Assembly: GCF_050948215.1 (NCBI RefSeq)
Contig: NW_027488771.1
Coordinates: forward strand, 124,001 to 188,000
Reading direction: 5' to 3'
Origin: Halictus rubicundus
Taxonomy: Eukaryota > Arthropoda > Insecta > Hymenoptera > Halictidae
Length of the DNA stretch: 64,000 bases
Shown: in pieces, positions 53,816-64,000 of the stretch
Numbering within the stretch: position 1 is the first letter of the stretch
Layout: each line of letters begins with the position of its first letter
The notes under the pieces: generated by a model
What the model was told of the DNA's origin: nothing
What the model saw: the letters and a program-made list of their open reading frames with translations, nothing else
The model's database searches: none
Translations under genes and position numbers: made by a program

Positions 53816-56800
53816 TCCGATCGTATCCTCTATCAGATCCTCTATCCTATCCTATCATCTATCCTATCCTCTATCGTATCCTATCCTATCCTCTTTCCTA
53901 TCCTATCCTCTATCCTATCCTATCCTCTATCCTATCCTCTATACCATCCTCTATCCTATCCTATCCTCTATCCGATCCTCTATCCTATCCTATCCTCTAT
54001 AATATCGTTTACTCTATCATATCCTATCCTCTATCCTATAATATCATCTATCCTATTCTATCCTCTATCCTATCCTACCCTCTTTCCTATCCTATCATCT
54101 ATCCTATCCTATCTTCTATCCTATCCTTTCCTCTATCCTATCCTATCCTCTATCCTATCCTATCCTCTATCCGATCCTCTATCCTATCCTATCCTCTATC
54201 CTATCCTCTATCATATCCTATCATATCCTATCCTATCCTCTATCCTATCCTATCCTATCCTCTATCCTATCCTATCCTATCCTATCCTCTATCCTAACCT
54301 ATTCTCTATCCTATCCTATCATCTATCCTATTCTATCCTCTATCCTATCCTATCCTCTATCCTATCCTATCCTATCCTTTATCCTATCCTATCCTCTATC
54401 CTATCCTATCCTCTATCCTATACTATCCTCTAACTTATCCTATCCTCTATCCTATCCAATTACCTATCCTATCCTCTATCCTATCCTATCCGATCCTCTA
54501 TCCTATCCTCTATCCTATACTATCCTCTACCATATCCTATCCTCTATCCTATCCAATTACCTATCCTACCCTCGATCCTATCCTATCCTCCATCCTATCC
54601 TATCCTCTATCAGATCCTCTATCCTATAGTAGCCTCTACCTTACCCTCTCCCCTATCCTATCCAATTACCTATCCGATCCTCTATCCTATCCTATCCTCT
54701 ATCCGATCGTATCCTCTATCAGATCCTCTATCCTATCCTATCATCTATCCTATCCTGTATCGTACCCTATCCTATCCTCTTTCCTATCCTATCCTCTATC
54801 CTATCCTATCCTCTATCCTATCCTCTATACCATCCTCTATCCTATCCTATCCTCTATCCGATCCTCTATCCTATCCTATCCTCTATAATATCGTTTACTC
54901 TATCATATCCTATCCTCTATCCTATCCTCTATCATATCCTATCATATCCTATCCTATCCTCTATCCTATCCTATCCTATCCTCTATCCTATCCTATCCTA
55001 TCCTATCCTCTATCCTATCCTATTCTCTATCCTATCCTATCATCTATCCAATTCTATCCTCTATCCTATCCTATCCTATATCCTATCCTATCCTATACTA
55101 GCCTCTACCTTATAATCTCCCCTATCCTATCCAATTACCTATCCGATCCTCTATCCTATCCTATCCTCTATCCTATCCTCTATACCATCCTCTATCCTAT
55201 CCTATCCTCGATCCGATCCTCTATCCTACCCTATCCTCTTTAATATCGTTTACTCTATCATATCCTATCCTCTATCCTATAATATCATCTATCCTATCCT
55301 ATCCTCTATCCTATCCTGTCTTTTATCCTATCCTATCCTCTATCCTATCCTGTCTTTTATCCTATCCTATCCTCTATCCTATCCTATCCTCTATCCTATA
55401 CTATCCTCGAACTTATCCTATCATCTATCCTATCCAATTACCTATCCTATCCTCTAACCTATCCTTTCCTCTATCCTATCCTATCCTCTATCCGATCCTC
55501 TATTCTATCCTCTATCCTATCCTATCCGATCCTCTATCCTATCCTCTATCCTATACTATCCTCTACCTTATCCTATCCTCTATCCTATCCAATTACCTAT
55601 CCTATCCTCGATCCTATCCTATCCTCCATCCTATCCTATATTCTATCAGATCCTCTATCCTATACTAGCCTCTACCTTACCCTCTCCCCTATCCTATCCA
55701 ATTACCTATCCGATCCTCTATCCTATCCTATCCTCTATCCGATCGTATCCTCTATCAGATCCTCTATCCTATCCTATCATCTATCCTATCCTCTATCGTA
55801 TCCTATCCTATCCTCTTTCCTATCCTATCCTCTATCCTATCCTATCCTCTATCCTATCCTCTATACCATCCTCTATCCTATCCTATCCTCTATCCGATCC
55901 TCTATCCTATCCTATCCTCTATAATATCGTTTACTCTATCATATCCTATCCTCTATCCTATAATATCATCTATCCTATTCTATCCTCTATCCTATCCTAC
56001 CCTCTTTCCTATCCTATCATCTATCCTATCCTATCTTCTATCCTATCCTTTCCTCTATCCTATCCTATCCTCTATCCTATCCTATCCTCTATCCGATCCT
56101 CTATCCTATCCTATCCTCTATCCTATCCTCTATCATATCCTATCATATCCTATCCTACCCTCTATCCTATCCTATCCTATCCTCTATCCTATCCTATCCT
56201 ATCCTATCCTCTATCCTATCCTATTCTCTATCCTATCCTATCATCTATCCTATTCTATCCTCTATCCTATCCTATCCTCTATCCTATCCTATCCTATCCT
56301 TTATCCTATCCTATCCTCTATCCTATCCTATCCTCTATCCTATACTATCCTCTAACTTATCCTATCCTCTATCCTATCCAATTACCTATCCTATCCTCTA
56401 TCCTATCCTATCCGATCCTCTATCCTATCCTCTATCCTATACTATCCTCTACCATATCCTATCCTCTATCCTATCCAATTACCTATCCTACCCTCGATCC
56501 TATCCTATCCTCCATCCTATCCTATCCTCTATCAGATCCTCTATCCTATAGTAGCCTCTACCTTACCCTCTCCCCTATCCTATCCAATTACCTATCCGAT
56601 CCTCTATCCTATCCTATCCTCTATCCGATCGTATCCTCTATCAGATCCTCTATCCTATCCTATCATCTATCCTATCCTGTATCGTACCCTATCCTATCCT
56701 CTTTCCTATCCTATCCTCTATCCTATCCTATCCTCTATCCTATCCTCTATACCATCCTCTATCCTATCCTATCCTCTATCCGATCCTCTATCCTATCCTA

Positions 56801-57011
56801 TCCTCTATAATATCGTTTACTCTATCATATCCTATCCTCTATCCTATCCTCTATCATATCCTATCATATCCTATCCTATCCTCTATCCTATCCTATCCTA
56901 TCCTCTATCCTATCCTATCCTATCCTATCCTCTATCCTATCCTATTCTCTATCCTATCCTATCATCTATCCTATTCTATCCTCTATCCTATCCTATCCTC
57001 TATCCTATCCT
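53168..57011. repeat. 1,922-bp tandem repeat (two copies)
   Basis: Offset 1,922 holds at TAATCTCCC (53,191/55,113), K-boxes 53,326/55,248, 54,007/55,929 and 54,893/56,815, and TCAG (53,833/55,755). The internal junction near 55,080-55,090 joins TCCTATATCC to TATACTAGCC, a combination seen only there. Confidence 0.88.
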
Positions 57012-57730
57012 ATCCTATCCTTTATCCTATCCTATCCTCTATCCTATCCTATCCTCTATCCTATACTATCCTCTAACTTATCCTATCCTCTATCCTATCC
57101 AATTACCTATCCTATCCTCTATCCTATCCTATCCGATCCTCTATCCTATCCTCTATCCTATACTATCCTCTACCATATCCTATCCTCTATCCTATCCAAT
57201 TACCTATCCTACCCTCGATCCTATCCTATCCTCCATCCTATCCTATCCTCTATCAGATCCTCTATCCTATAGTAGCCTCTACCTTACCCTCTCCCCTATC
57301 CTATCCAATTACCTATCCGATCCTCTATCCTATCCTATCCTCTATCCGATCGTATCCTCTATCAGATCCTCTATCCTATCCTATCATCTATCCTATCCTG
57401 TATCGTACCCTATCCTATCCTCTTTCCTATCCTATCCTCTATCCTATCCTATCCTCTATCCTATCCTCTATACCATCCTCTATCCTATCCTATCCTCTAT
57501 CCGATCCTCTATCCTATCCTATCCTCTATAATATCGTTTACTCTATCATATCCTATCCTCTATCCAATAATATCATCTATCCTATTCTATCCTCTATCCT
57601 ATCCTATCCTCTATCCTATCCTATCCTCTATCCTATCCTCTCCTCTATCCTATCCTATCCTCTATCCTATCCTATAGTCTATCCTCTATCCTATCCTACC
57701 CTCTTTCCTATCCTATCATCTATCCTATCC
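56290..57730. repeat. 721-bp tandem duplication
   Basis: K-boxes at 56,815 and 57,536 are 721 bp apart. Between them the order CCTTTATCC, CTAACTTATCC, AATTACC, CGATCC, TAGTAGCC, CGTACCC is repeated, including the rare TAGTAGCC and CGTACCC variants. The outer edges are approximate. Confidence 0.8.
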
Positions 57731-58159
57731 TATCTTCTATCCTATCCTTTCCTCTATCCTATCCTATCCTCTATCCTATCCTATCCTCTATCCGATCCTC
57801 TGTCCTATCCTATCCTCTATCCTATCCTCTATCCTACTCTATCCTCTATCCTATCCTATCCTCTATCCTATCCTATCCTCTATCCGATCCTCTATCCTAT
57901 CCTATCCTCTATCCTATCCTCTATCATATCCTATCATATCCTATCCTATCCTCTATCCTATCCTATCCTATCCTATCCTCTATCCTATCCTATTCTCTAT
58001 CCTATCCTATCATCTATCCTATTCTATCCTCTATCCTATCCTATCCTCTATCCTATCCTATCCTTTATCCTATCCTATCCTCTATCCTATCCTATCCTCT
58101 ATCCTATACTATCCTCTAACTTATCCTATCCTCTATCCTATCCAATTACCTATCCTATC

Positions 58160-60352
58160 CTCTATCCTATCCTTTCCTCTATCCTATCCTATCCTCTATC
58201 CGATCCCCTATCCTATCCTCTATCCTATCCTCTATCCTATCCTATCCGATCCTCTATCCTATCCTCTATCCTATACTATCCTCTACCATATCCTATCCTC
58301 TATCCTATCCAATTACCTATCCTACCCTCGATCCTATCCTATCCTCCATCCTATCCTATCCTCTATCAGATCCTCTATCCTATACTAGCCTCTACCTTAT
58401 AATCTCCCCTATCCTATCCAATTACCTATCCGATCCTCTATCCTATCCTATCCTCTATCCGATCGTATCCTCTATCAGATCCTCTATCCTATCCTATCAT
58501 CTATCCTATCCTCTATCGTATCCTATCCTATCCTCTTTCCTATCCTATCCTCTATCCTATCCTATCCTCTATCCTATCCTCTATACCATCCTCTATCCTA
58601 TCCTATCCTCGATCCGATCCTCTATCCTATCCTATCCTCTATAATATCGTTTACTCTATCATATCCTATCCTCTATCCTATAATATCATCTATCCTATCC
58701 TATCCTCTATCCTATCCTGTCTTTTATCCTATCCTATCCACTATCCTATCCTGTCTTTTATCCTATCCTATCCTCTATCCTATCCTATCCTCTATCCTAT
58801 ACTATCCTCTAACTTATCCTATCATCTATCCTATCCAATTACCTATCCTATCCTCTAACCTATCCTTTCCTCTATCCTATCCTATCCTCTATCCGATCCT
58901 CTATCCTATCCTCTATCCTATCCTATCCGATCCTCTATCCTATCCTCTATCCTATACTATCCTCTACCTTATCCTATCCTCTATCCTATCCAATTACCTA
59001 TCCTATCCTCGATCCTATCCTATCCTCCATCCTATCCTATCCTCTATCAGATCCTCTATCCTATAGTAGCCTCTACCTTACCCTCTCCCCTATCCTATCC
59101 AATTACCTATCCGATCCTCTATCCTATCCTATCCTCTATCCGATCGTATCCTCTATCAGATCCTCTATCCTATCCTATCATCTATCCTATCCTCTATCGT
59201 ATCCTATCCTATCCTCTTTCCTATCCTATCCTCTATCCTATCCTATCCTCTATCCTATCCTCTATACCATCCTCTATCCTATCCTATCCTCTATCCGATC
59301 CTCTATCCTATCCTATCCTCTATAATATCGTTTACTCTATCATATCCTATCCTCTATCCTATAATATCATCTATCCTATTCTATCCTCTATCCCATCCTA
59401 TCCTCTATCCTATCCTATCCTCTATCCTATCCTCTCCTCTATCCTATCCTATCCTCTATCCCATCCTATCCTCTGTCCTATCCTATCCTCTATCCTTTCC
59501 TATCCTCTATCCTATCCTATCCTCTATCCTATCCTCTATCCTATCCTATCCTCTATCCTATCCTATTCCCTATCCTATCCTCTAACCTATACTATCCTCT
59601 AACTTATCCTATCCTCTATCCTATCCAATTACCTATCCTATCCTCTATCCTATCCTTTCCTCTATCCTATCCTATCCTCCATCCTATCCTATCCTCTATC
59701 AGATCCTCTATCCTATACTAGCCTCTACCTTATAATCTCCCCTATCCTATCCAATTACCTATCCGATCCTCTATCCTATCCTATCCTCTATCCTATCCTC
59801 TATACCATCCTCTATCCTATCCTATCCTCGATCCGATCCTCTATCCTACCCTATCCTCTTTAATATCGTTTACTCTATCATATCCTATCCTCTATCCTAT
59901 AATATCATCTATCCTATACTATCCTCTATCCTATCCTGTCTTTTATCCTATCCTATCCTCTATCCTATCCTGTCTCTTATCCTATCCTATCCTCTATCCT
60001 ATCCTATCCTCTATCCTATACTATCCTCTAACTTATCCTATCATCTATCCTATCCAATTACCTATCCTATCCTCTACCCTATCCTTTCCTCTATCCTATC
60101 CTATCCTCTATCCGATCCTCTATCCTATCCTCTATCCTATCCTATCCGATCCTCTATCCTATCCTCTATCCTATACTATCCTCTACCTTATCCTATCCTC
60201 TATCCTATCCAATTACCTATCCTATCCTCGATCCTATCCTATCCTCCATCCTATCCTATCCTCTATCAGATCCTCTATCCTATACTAGCCTCTACCTTAC
60301 CCTCTCCCCTATCCTATCCAATTACCTATCCGATCCTCTATCCTATCCTATC
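58160..60352. repeat. 2.2-kb higher-order repeat, copy 1 (2,193 bp)
   Basis: Contains three K-boxes at 58,649, 59,330 and 59,868. The third has the TTTAATATCG form. It matches the next copy at offset 2,193, which rises to 2,205 after a 12-bp (7+5) insertion in copy 2 near 61,730. Copies also share GATCCCC, CCACTATCC, two TGTCTTTTATCC segments, TAGTAGCC and ATTCCC. Confidence 0.9.
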
Positions 60353-62557
60353 CTCTATCCTATCCTTTCCTCTATCCTATCCTATCCTCTATCCGATCCC
60401 CTATCCTATCCTCTATCCTATCCTCTATCCTATCCTATCCGATCCTCTATCCTATCCTCTATCCTATACTATCCTCTACCATATCCTATCCTCTATCCTA
60501 TCCAATTACCTATCCTACCCTCGATCCTATCCTATCCTCCATCCTATCCTATCCTCTATCAGATCCTCTATCCTATACTAGCCTCTACCTTATAATCTCC
60601 CCTATCCTATCCAATTACCTATCCGATCCTCTATCCTATCCTATCCTCTATCCGATCGTATCCTCTATCAGATCCTCTATCCTATCCTATCATCTATCCT
60701 ATCCTCTATCGTATCCTATCCTATCCTCTTTCCTATCCTATCCTCTATCCTATCCTATCCTCTATCCTATCCTCTATACCATCCTCTATCCTATCCTATC
60801 CTCGATCCGATCCTCTATCCTATCCTATCCTCTATAATATCGTTTACTCTATCATATCCTATCCTCTATCCTATAATATCATCTATCCTATCCTATCCTC
60901 TATCCTATCCTGTCTTTTATCCTATCCTATCCACTATCCTATCCTGTCTTTTATCCTATCCTATCCTCTATCCTATCCTATCCTCTATCCTATACTATCC
61001 TCTAACTTATCCTATCATCTATCCTATCCAATTACCTATCCTATCCTCTAACCTATCCTTTCCTCTATCCTATCCTATCCTCTATCCGATCCTCTATCCT
61101 ATCCTCTATCCTATCCTATCCGATCCTCTATCCTATCCTCTATCCTATACTATCCTCTACCTTATCCAATCCTCTATCCTATCCAATTACCTATCCTATC
61201 CTCGATCCTATCCTATCCTCCATCCTATCCTATCCTCTATCAGATCCTCTATCCTATAGTAGCCTCTACCTTACCCTCTCCCCTATCCTATCCAATTACC
61301 TATCCGATCCTCTATCCTATCCTATCCTCTATCCGATCGTATCCTCTATCAGATCCTCTATCCTATCCTATCATCTATCCTATCCTCTATCGTATCCTAT
61401 CCTATCCTCTTTCCTATCCTATCCTCTATCCTATCCTATCCTCTATCCTATCCTCTATACCATCCTCTATCCTATCCTATCCTCTATCCGATCCTCTATC
61501 CTATCCTATCCTCTATAATATCGTTTACTCTATCATATCCTATCCTCTATCCTATAATATCATCTATCCTATTCTATCCTCTATCCCATCCTATCCTCTA
61601 TCCTATCCTATCCTCTATCCTATCCTCTCCTCTATCCTATCCTATCCTCTATCCCATCCTATCCTCTGTCCTATCCTATCCTCTATCCTTTCCTATCCTC
61701 TATCCTATCCTATCCTCTATCCTATCCTCTATCCTATCCTCTATCCTATCCTATCCTCTATCCTATCCTATTCCCTATCCTATCCTCTATCCTATACTAT
61801 CCTCTAACTTATCCTATCCTCTATCCTATCCAATTACCTATCCTATCCTCTATCCTATCCTTTCCTCTATCCTATCCTATCCTCCATCCTATCCTATCCT
61901 CTATCAGATCCTCTATCCTATACTAGCCTCTACCTTATAATCTCCCCTATCCTATCCAATTACCTATCCGATCCTCTATCCTATCCTATCCTCTATCCTA
62001 TCCTCTATACCATCCTCTATCCTATCCTATCCTCGATCCGATCCTCTATCCTACCCTATCCTCTTTAATATCGTTTACTCTATCATATCCTATCCTCTAT
62101 CCTATAATATCATCTATCCTATACTATCCTCTATCCTATCCTGTCTTTTATCCTATCCTATCCTCTATCCTATCCTGTCTCTTATCCTATCCTATCCTCT
62201 ATCCTATCCTATCCTCTATCCTATACTATCCTCTAACTTATCCTATCATCTATCCTATCCAATTACCTATCCTATCCTCTACCCTATCCTTTCCTCTATC
62301 CTATCCTATCCTCTATCCGATCCTCTATCCTATCCTCTATCCTATCCTATCCGATCCTCTATCCTATCCTCTATCCTATACTATCCTCTACCTTATCCTA
62401 TCCTCTATCCTATCCAATTACCTATCCTATCCTCGATCCTATCCTATCCTCCATCCTATCCTATCCTCTATCAGATCCTCTATCCTATACTAGCCTCTAC
62501 CTTACCCTCTCCCCTATCCTATCCAATTACCTATCCGATCCTCTATCCTATCCTATC
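60353..62557. repeat. 2.2-kb higher-order repeat, copy 2 (2,205 bp)
   Basis: K-boxes at 60,842, 61,523 and 62,073. GATCCCC at 60,395 corresponds to 58,202 and 62,600. The copy is 12 bp longer than copy 1. Small differences include CTTATCCAATCC near 61,163. Confidence 0.9.
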
Positions 62558-64000
62558 CTCTATCCTATCCTTTCCTCCATCCTATCCTATCCTCTATCCG
62601 ATCCCCTATCCTATCCTCTATCCTATCCTCTATCCTATCCTATCCGATCCTCTATCCTATCCTCTATCCTATACTATCCTCTACCATATCCTATCCTCTA
62701 TCCTATCCAATTACCTATCCTACCCTCGATCCTATCCTATCCTCCATCCTATCCTATCCTCTATCAGATCCTCTATCCTATACTAGCCTCTACCTTATAA
62801 TCTCCCCTATCCTATCCAATTACCTATCCGATCCTCTATCCTATCCTATCCTCTATCCGATCGTATCCTCTATCAGATCCTCTATCCTATCCTATCATCT
62901 ATCCTATCCTCTATCGTATCCTATCCTATCCTCTTTCCTATCCTATCCTCTATCCTATCCTATCCTCTATCCTATCCTCTATACCATCCTCTATCCTATC
63001 CTATCCTCGATCCGATCCTCTATCCTATCCTATCCTCTATAATATCGTTTACTCTATCATATCCTATCCTCTATCCTATAATATCATCTATCCTATCCTA
63101 TCCTCTATCCTATCCTGTCTTTTATCCTATCCTATCCACTATCCTATCCTGTCTTTTATCCTATCCTATCCTCTATCCTATCCTATCCTCTATCCTATAC
63201 TATCCTCTAACTTATCCTATCATCTATCCTATCCAATTACCTATCCTATCCTCTAACCTATCCTTTCCTCTATCCTATCCTATCCTCTATCCGATCCTCT
63301 ATCCTATCCTCTATCCTATCCTATCCGATCCTCTATCCTATCCTCTATCCTATACTATCCTCTACCTTATCCTATCCTCTATCCTATCCAATTACCTATC
63401 CTATCCTCGATCCTATCCTATCCTCCATCCTATCCTATCCTCTATCAGATCCTCTATCCTATAGTAGCCTCTACCTTACCCTCTCCCCTATCCTATCCAA
63501 TTACCTATCCGATCCTCTATCCTATCCTATCCTCTATCCGATCGTATCCTCTATCAGATCCTCTATCCTATCCTATCATCTATCCTATCCTCTATCGTAT
63601 CCTATCCTATCCTCTTTCCTATCCTATCCTCTATCCTATCCTATCCTCTATCGTATCCTCTATACCATCCTCTATCCTATCCTATCCTCTATCCGATCCT
63701 CTATCCTATCCTATCCTCTATAATATCGTTTACTCTATCATATCCTATCCTCTATCCTATAATATCATCTATCCTATTCTATCCTCTATCCCATCCTATC
63801 CTCTATCCTATCCTATCCTCTATCCTATCCTCTCCTCTATCCTATCCTATCCTCTATCCCATCCTATCCTCTGTCCTATCCTATCCTCTATCCTTTCCTA
63901 TCCTCTATCCTATCCTATCCTCTATCCTATCCTCTATCCTATCCTATCCTCTATCCTATCCTATTCCCTATCCTATCCTCTATCCTATACTATCCTCTAA
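62558..64000. repeat. 2.2-kb higher-order repeat, copy 3 (cut by window end)
   Basis: K-boxes at 63,047 and 63,728. ATTCCC at 63,964 is 2,193 bp after its counterpart at 61,771, showing that the 12-bp insertion of copy 2 is absent here. It has a TTTCCTCCATCC variant at its start. The array probably continues past the window. Confidence 0.88.

Larger units (their letters stand above)
43185..63750. repeat. K-boxes of domain 3 (29 copies)
   Basis: Central G of CGTTTA at 43,200, 43,699, 44,649, 45,148, 45,526, 46,294, 47,010, 47,439, 48,024, 49,002, 50,442, 50,910, 51,780, 52,461, 53,326, 54,007, 54,893, 55,248, 55,929, 56,815, 57,536, 58,649, 59,330, 59,868, 60,842, 61,523, 62,073, 63,047 and 63,728. 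A TTTAATATCG subtype occurs at 51,780, 53,326, 55,248, 59,868 and 62,073. Spacings of 681 bp recur many times. No K-box was found between 38.6 and 43.1 kb. Confidence 0.88.
1..64000. repeat. Satellite array of mixed 7-bp and 5-bp words (17-bp basic unit)
   Basis: Every line of the window can be parsed into the heptamer CTCTATC and the pentamer CTATC. The commonest arrangement is heptamer-pentamer-pentamer, giving a 17-bp unit CTCTATCCTATCCTATC. Less common are 12-bp (7+5) and 22-bp (7+5+5+5) units and pure heptamer runs. Departures are single-base variants (CGTATC, GATCC, TGTCC, TAGCC, TTTATCC, TACCC) and a few denser variant boxes. The + strand is roughly equal C and T with about one sixth A and almost no G. 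No unique sequence, gene or transposon was found. Organisation and size fit eukaryotic heterochromatic satellite DNA (inference). The species and chromosomal site cannot be read from the sequence. Confidence 0.97.
39230..64000. repeat. Domain 3: run-free mosaic of 0.4-2.2 kb higher-order repeats
   Basis: No pure heptamer run occurs anywhere in this 24.8 kb. The sequence is instead rich in 12-bp and 17-bp units and in variants rare or absent on the left: AATTACC, ACTAGCC, CTACCTTA, TATACCATCC, TCAGATCC, TGTCTTTTATCC and the K-box. It is organised as adjoining tandem duplications of different lengths, annotated separately below. No gene was seen; short open frames are repeat translation only. 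Confidence 0.88.

Noticed and set aside
4830..63750. CENP-B box in the K-box
   Set aside because: The K-box has a TCGTTTA string that recalls part of the CENP-B recognition sequence, but lacks the TTCG start and the CGGG element.
1..64000. Coding on the minus strand
   Set aside because: The reverse complement has TAG in every pentamer and heptamer, and the 17-bp and 7-bp periods rotate the frame, so all frames close within a few units.
1..64000. CRISPR array or other spaced direct repeat system
   Set aside because: There are no unique spacers between repeats and no associated genes. The repeats are contiguous tandem units.
1..64000. Telomeric repeat tract
   Set aside because: The minus-strand words GGATA and GAGGATA do not match common telomere words such as TTAGGG, TTTAGGG, TTAGG or TTAGGC. 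Interspersed higher-order structure is also unlike a telomere. A subtelomeric location remains possible.
1..64000. Bkm-type GATA satellite or human (CATTC)n-type satellite
   Set aside because: GATA appears only as part of GGATAG. There is no tetranucleotide GATA run, and CATTC is not the unit. The similarity is superficial.
18700..64000. GATA-factor binding sites on the minus strand (TGATAG at TCAGATCC and TCATATCC variants)
   Set aside because: These match a short consensus simply because the array is made of near-GATA words. No evidence links them to regulation.
1..64000. Transposable element, LTR or retrogene fragment hidden in the array
   Set aside because: No segment departs from the two-word grammar for more than about 15-20 bases. 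The K-box is the least repetitive stretch and is too short to indicate an element.
1..64000. Sequencing or basecalling artefact
   Set aside because: Rare variants are shared in order across copies kilobases apart and duplications are exact over kilobases, which random read error would not produce. Assembly copy-number errors in the longest runs and duplications cannot be excluded from sequence alone.

Overview
The whole 64 kb window is one uninterrupted block of short-period satellite DNA. I find no protein gene, RNA gene, transposon, CRISPR array or unique-sequence island in it. The + strand is built almost entirely from two words: a heptamer H (CTCTATC) and a pentamer P (CTATC). They combine mainly as a 17-bp unit HPP (CTCTATCCTATCCTATC), with rarer HP (12 bp) and HPPP (22 bp) forms, plus pure heptamer runs. 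The + strand is nearly free of G, which appears only at variant positions, so strand asymmetry is extreme throughout. Satellite arrays tens of kilobases long with higher-order structure are typical of eukaryotic heterochromatin (pericentromere, subtelomere, sex chromosome). That makes a long-read assembly of a eukaryotic chromosome the likely source. Nothing here identifies the species.

Layout by region. (1) Domain 1, positions 1-16,186: 17-bp units with variant-rich modules and 12 pure heptamer runs of about 18-69 units. (2) Block S copy 1, 16,187-20,865: variant-rich, no runs. (3) Domain 2, 20,866-34,550: the run-bearing type again, with 12 runs of about 7-75 units. (4) Block S copy 2, 34,551-39,229: repeats copy 1 at a constant offset of 18,364 bp, with a few substitutions and no gap found. 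(5) Domain 3, 39,230-64,000: no heptamer run. It is a mosaic of tandem higher-order repeats (378, 585, 721, 1,449, ~1,550, 1,922, 1,991 and 2,193/2,205 bp), ending in three successive copies of a 2.2-kb unit.

The most interesting structure is at the higher-order level. The 24 heptamer runs sit at fixed places inside the higher-order repeat. In 21 of 24 a CTCTTTCC marker lies shortly upstream, and most are followed by one 17-bp unit and then one 22-bp unit. Run length tracks the upstream flank: all eight runs after a CGTGTCC flank have about 49-75 units, while the nine after the GTATCC/CTATCC-type flank have about 18-40. The runs therefore behave like two classes of variable-number locus nested in a larger repeat. 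A second marker, here called the K-box (core TAATATCGTTTACTC), occurs about 40 times and sets the rhythm of domain 3.

The long + strand open frames are an artefact. The words contain no TAA, TAG or TGA in any frame, so they translate endlessly to Leu/Ser/Tyr/Pro/Ile repeats. All positions were read by eye from the sequence. Run ends may be off by a few bases and unit counts by about one.
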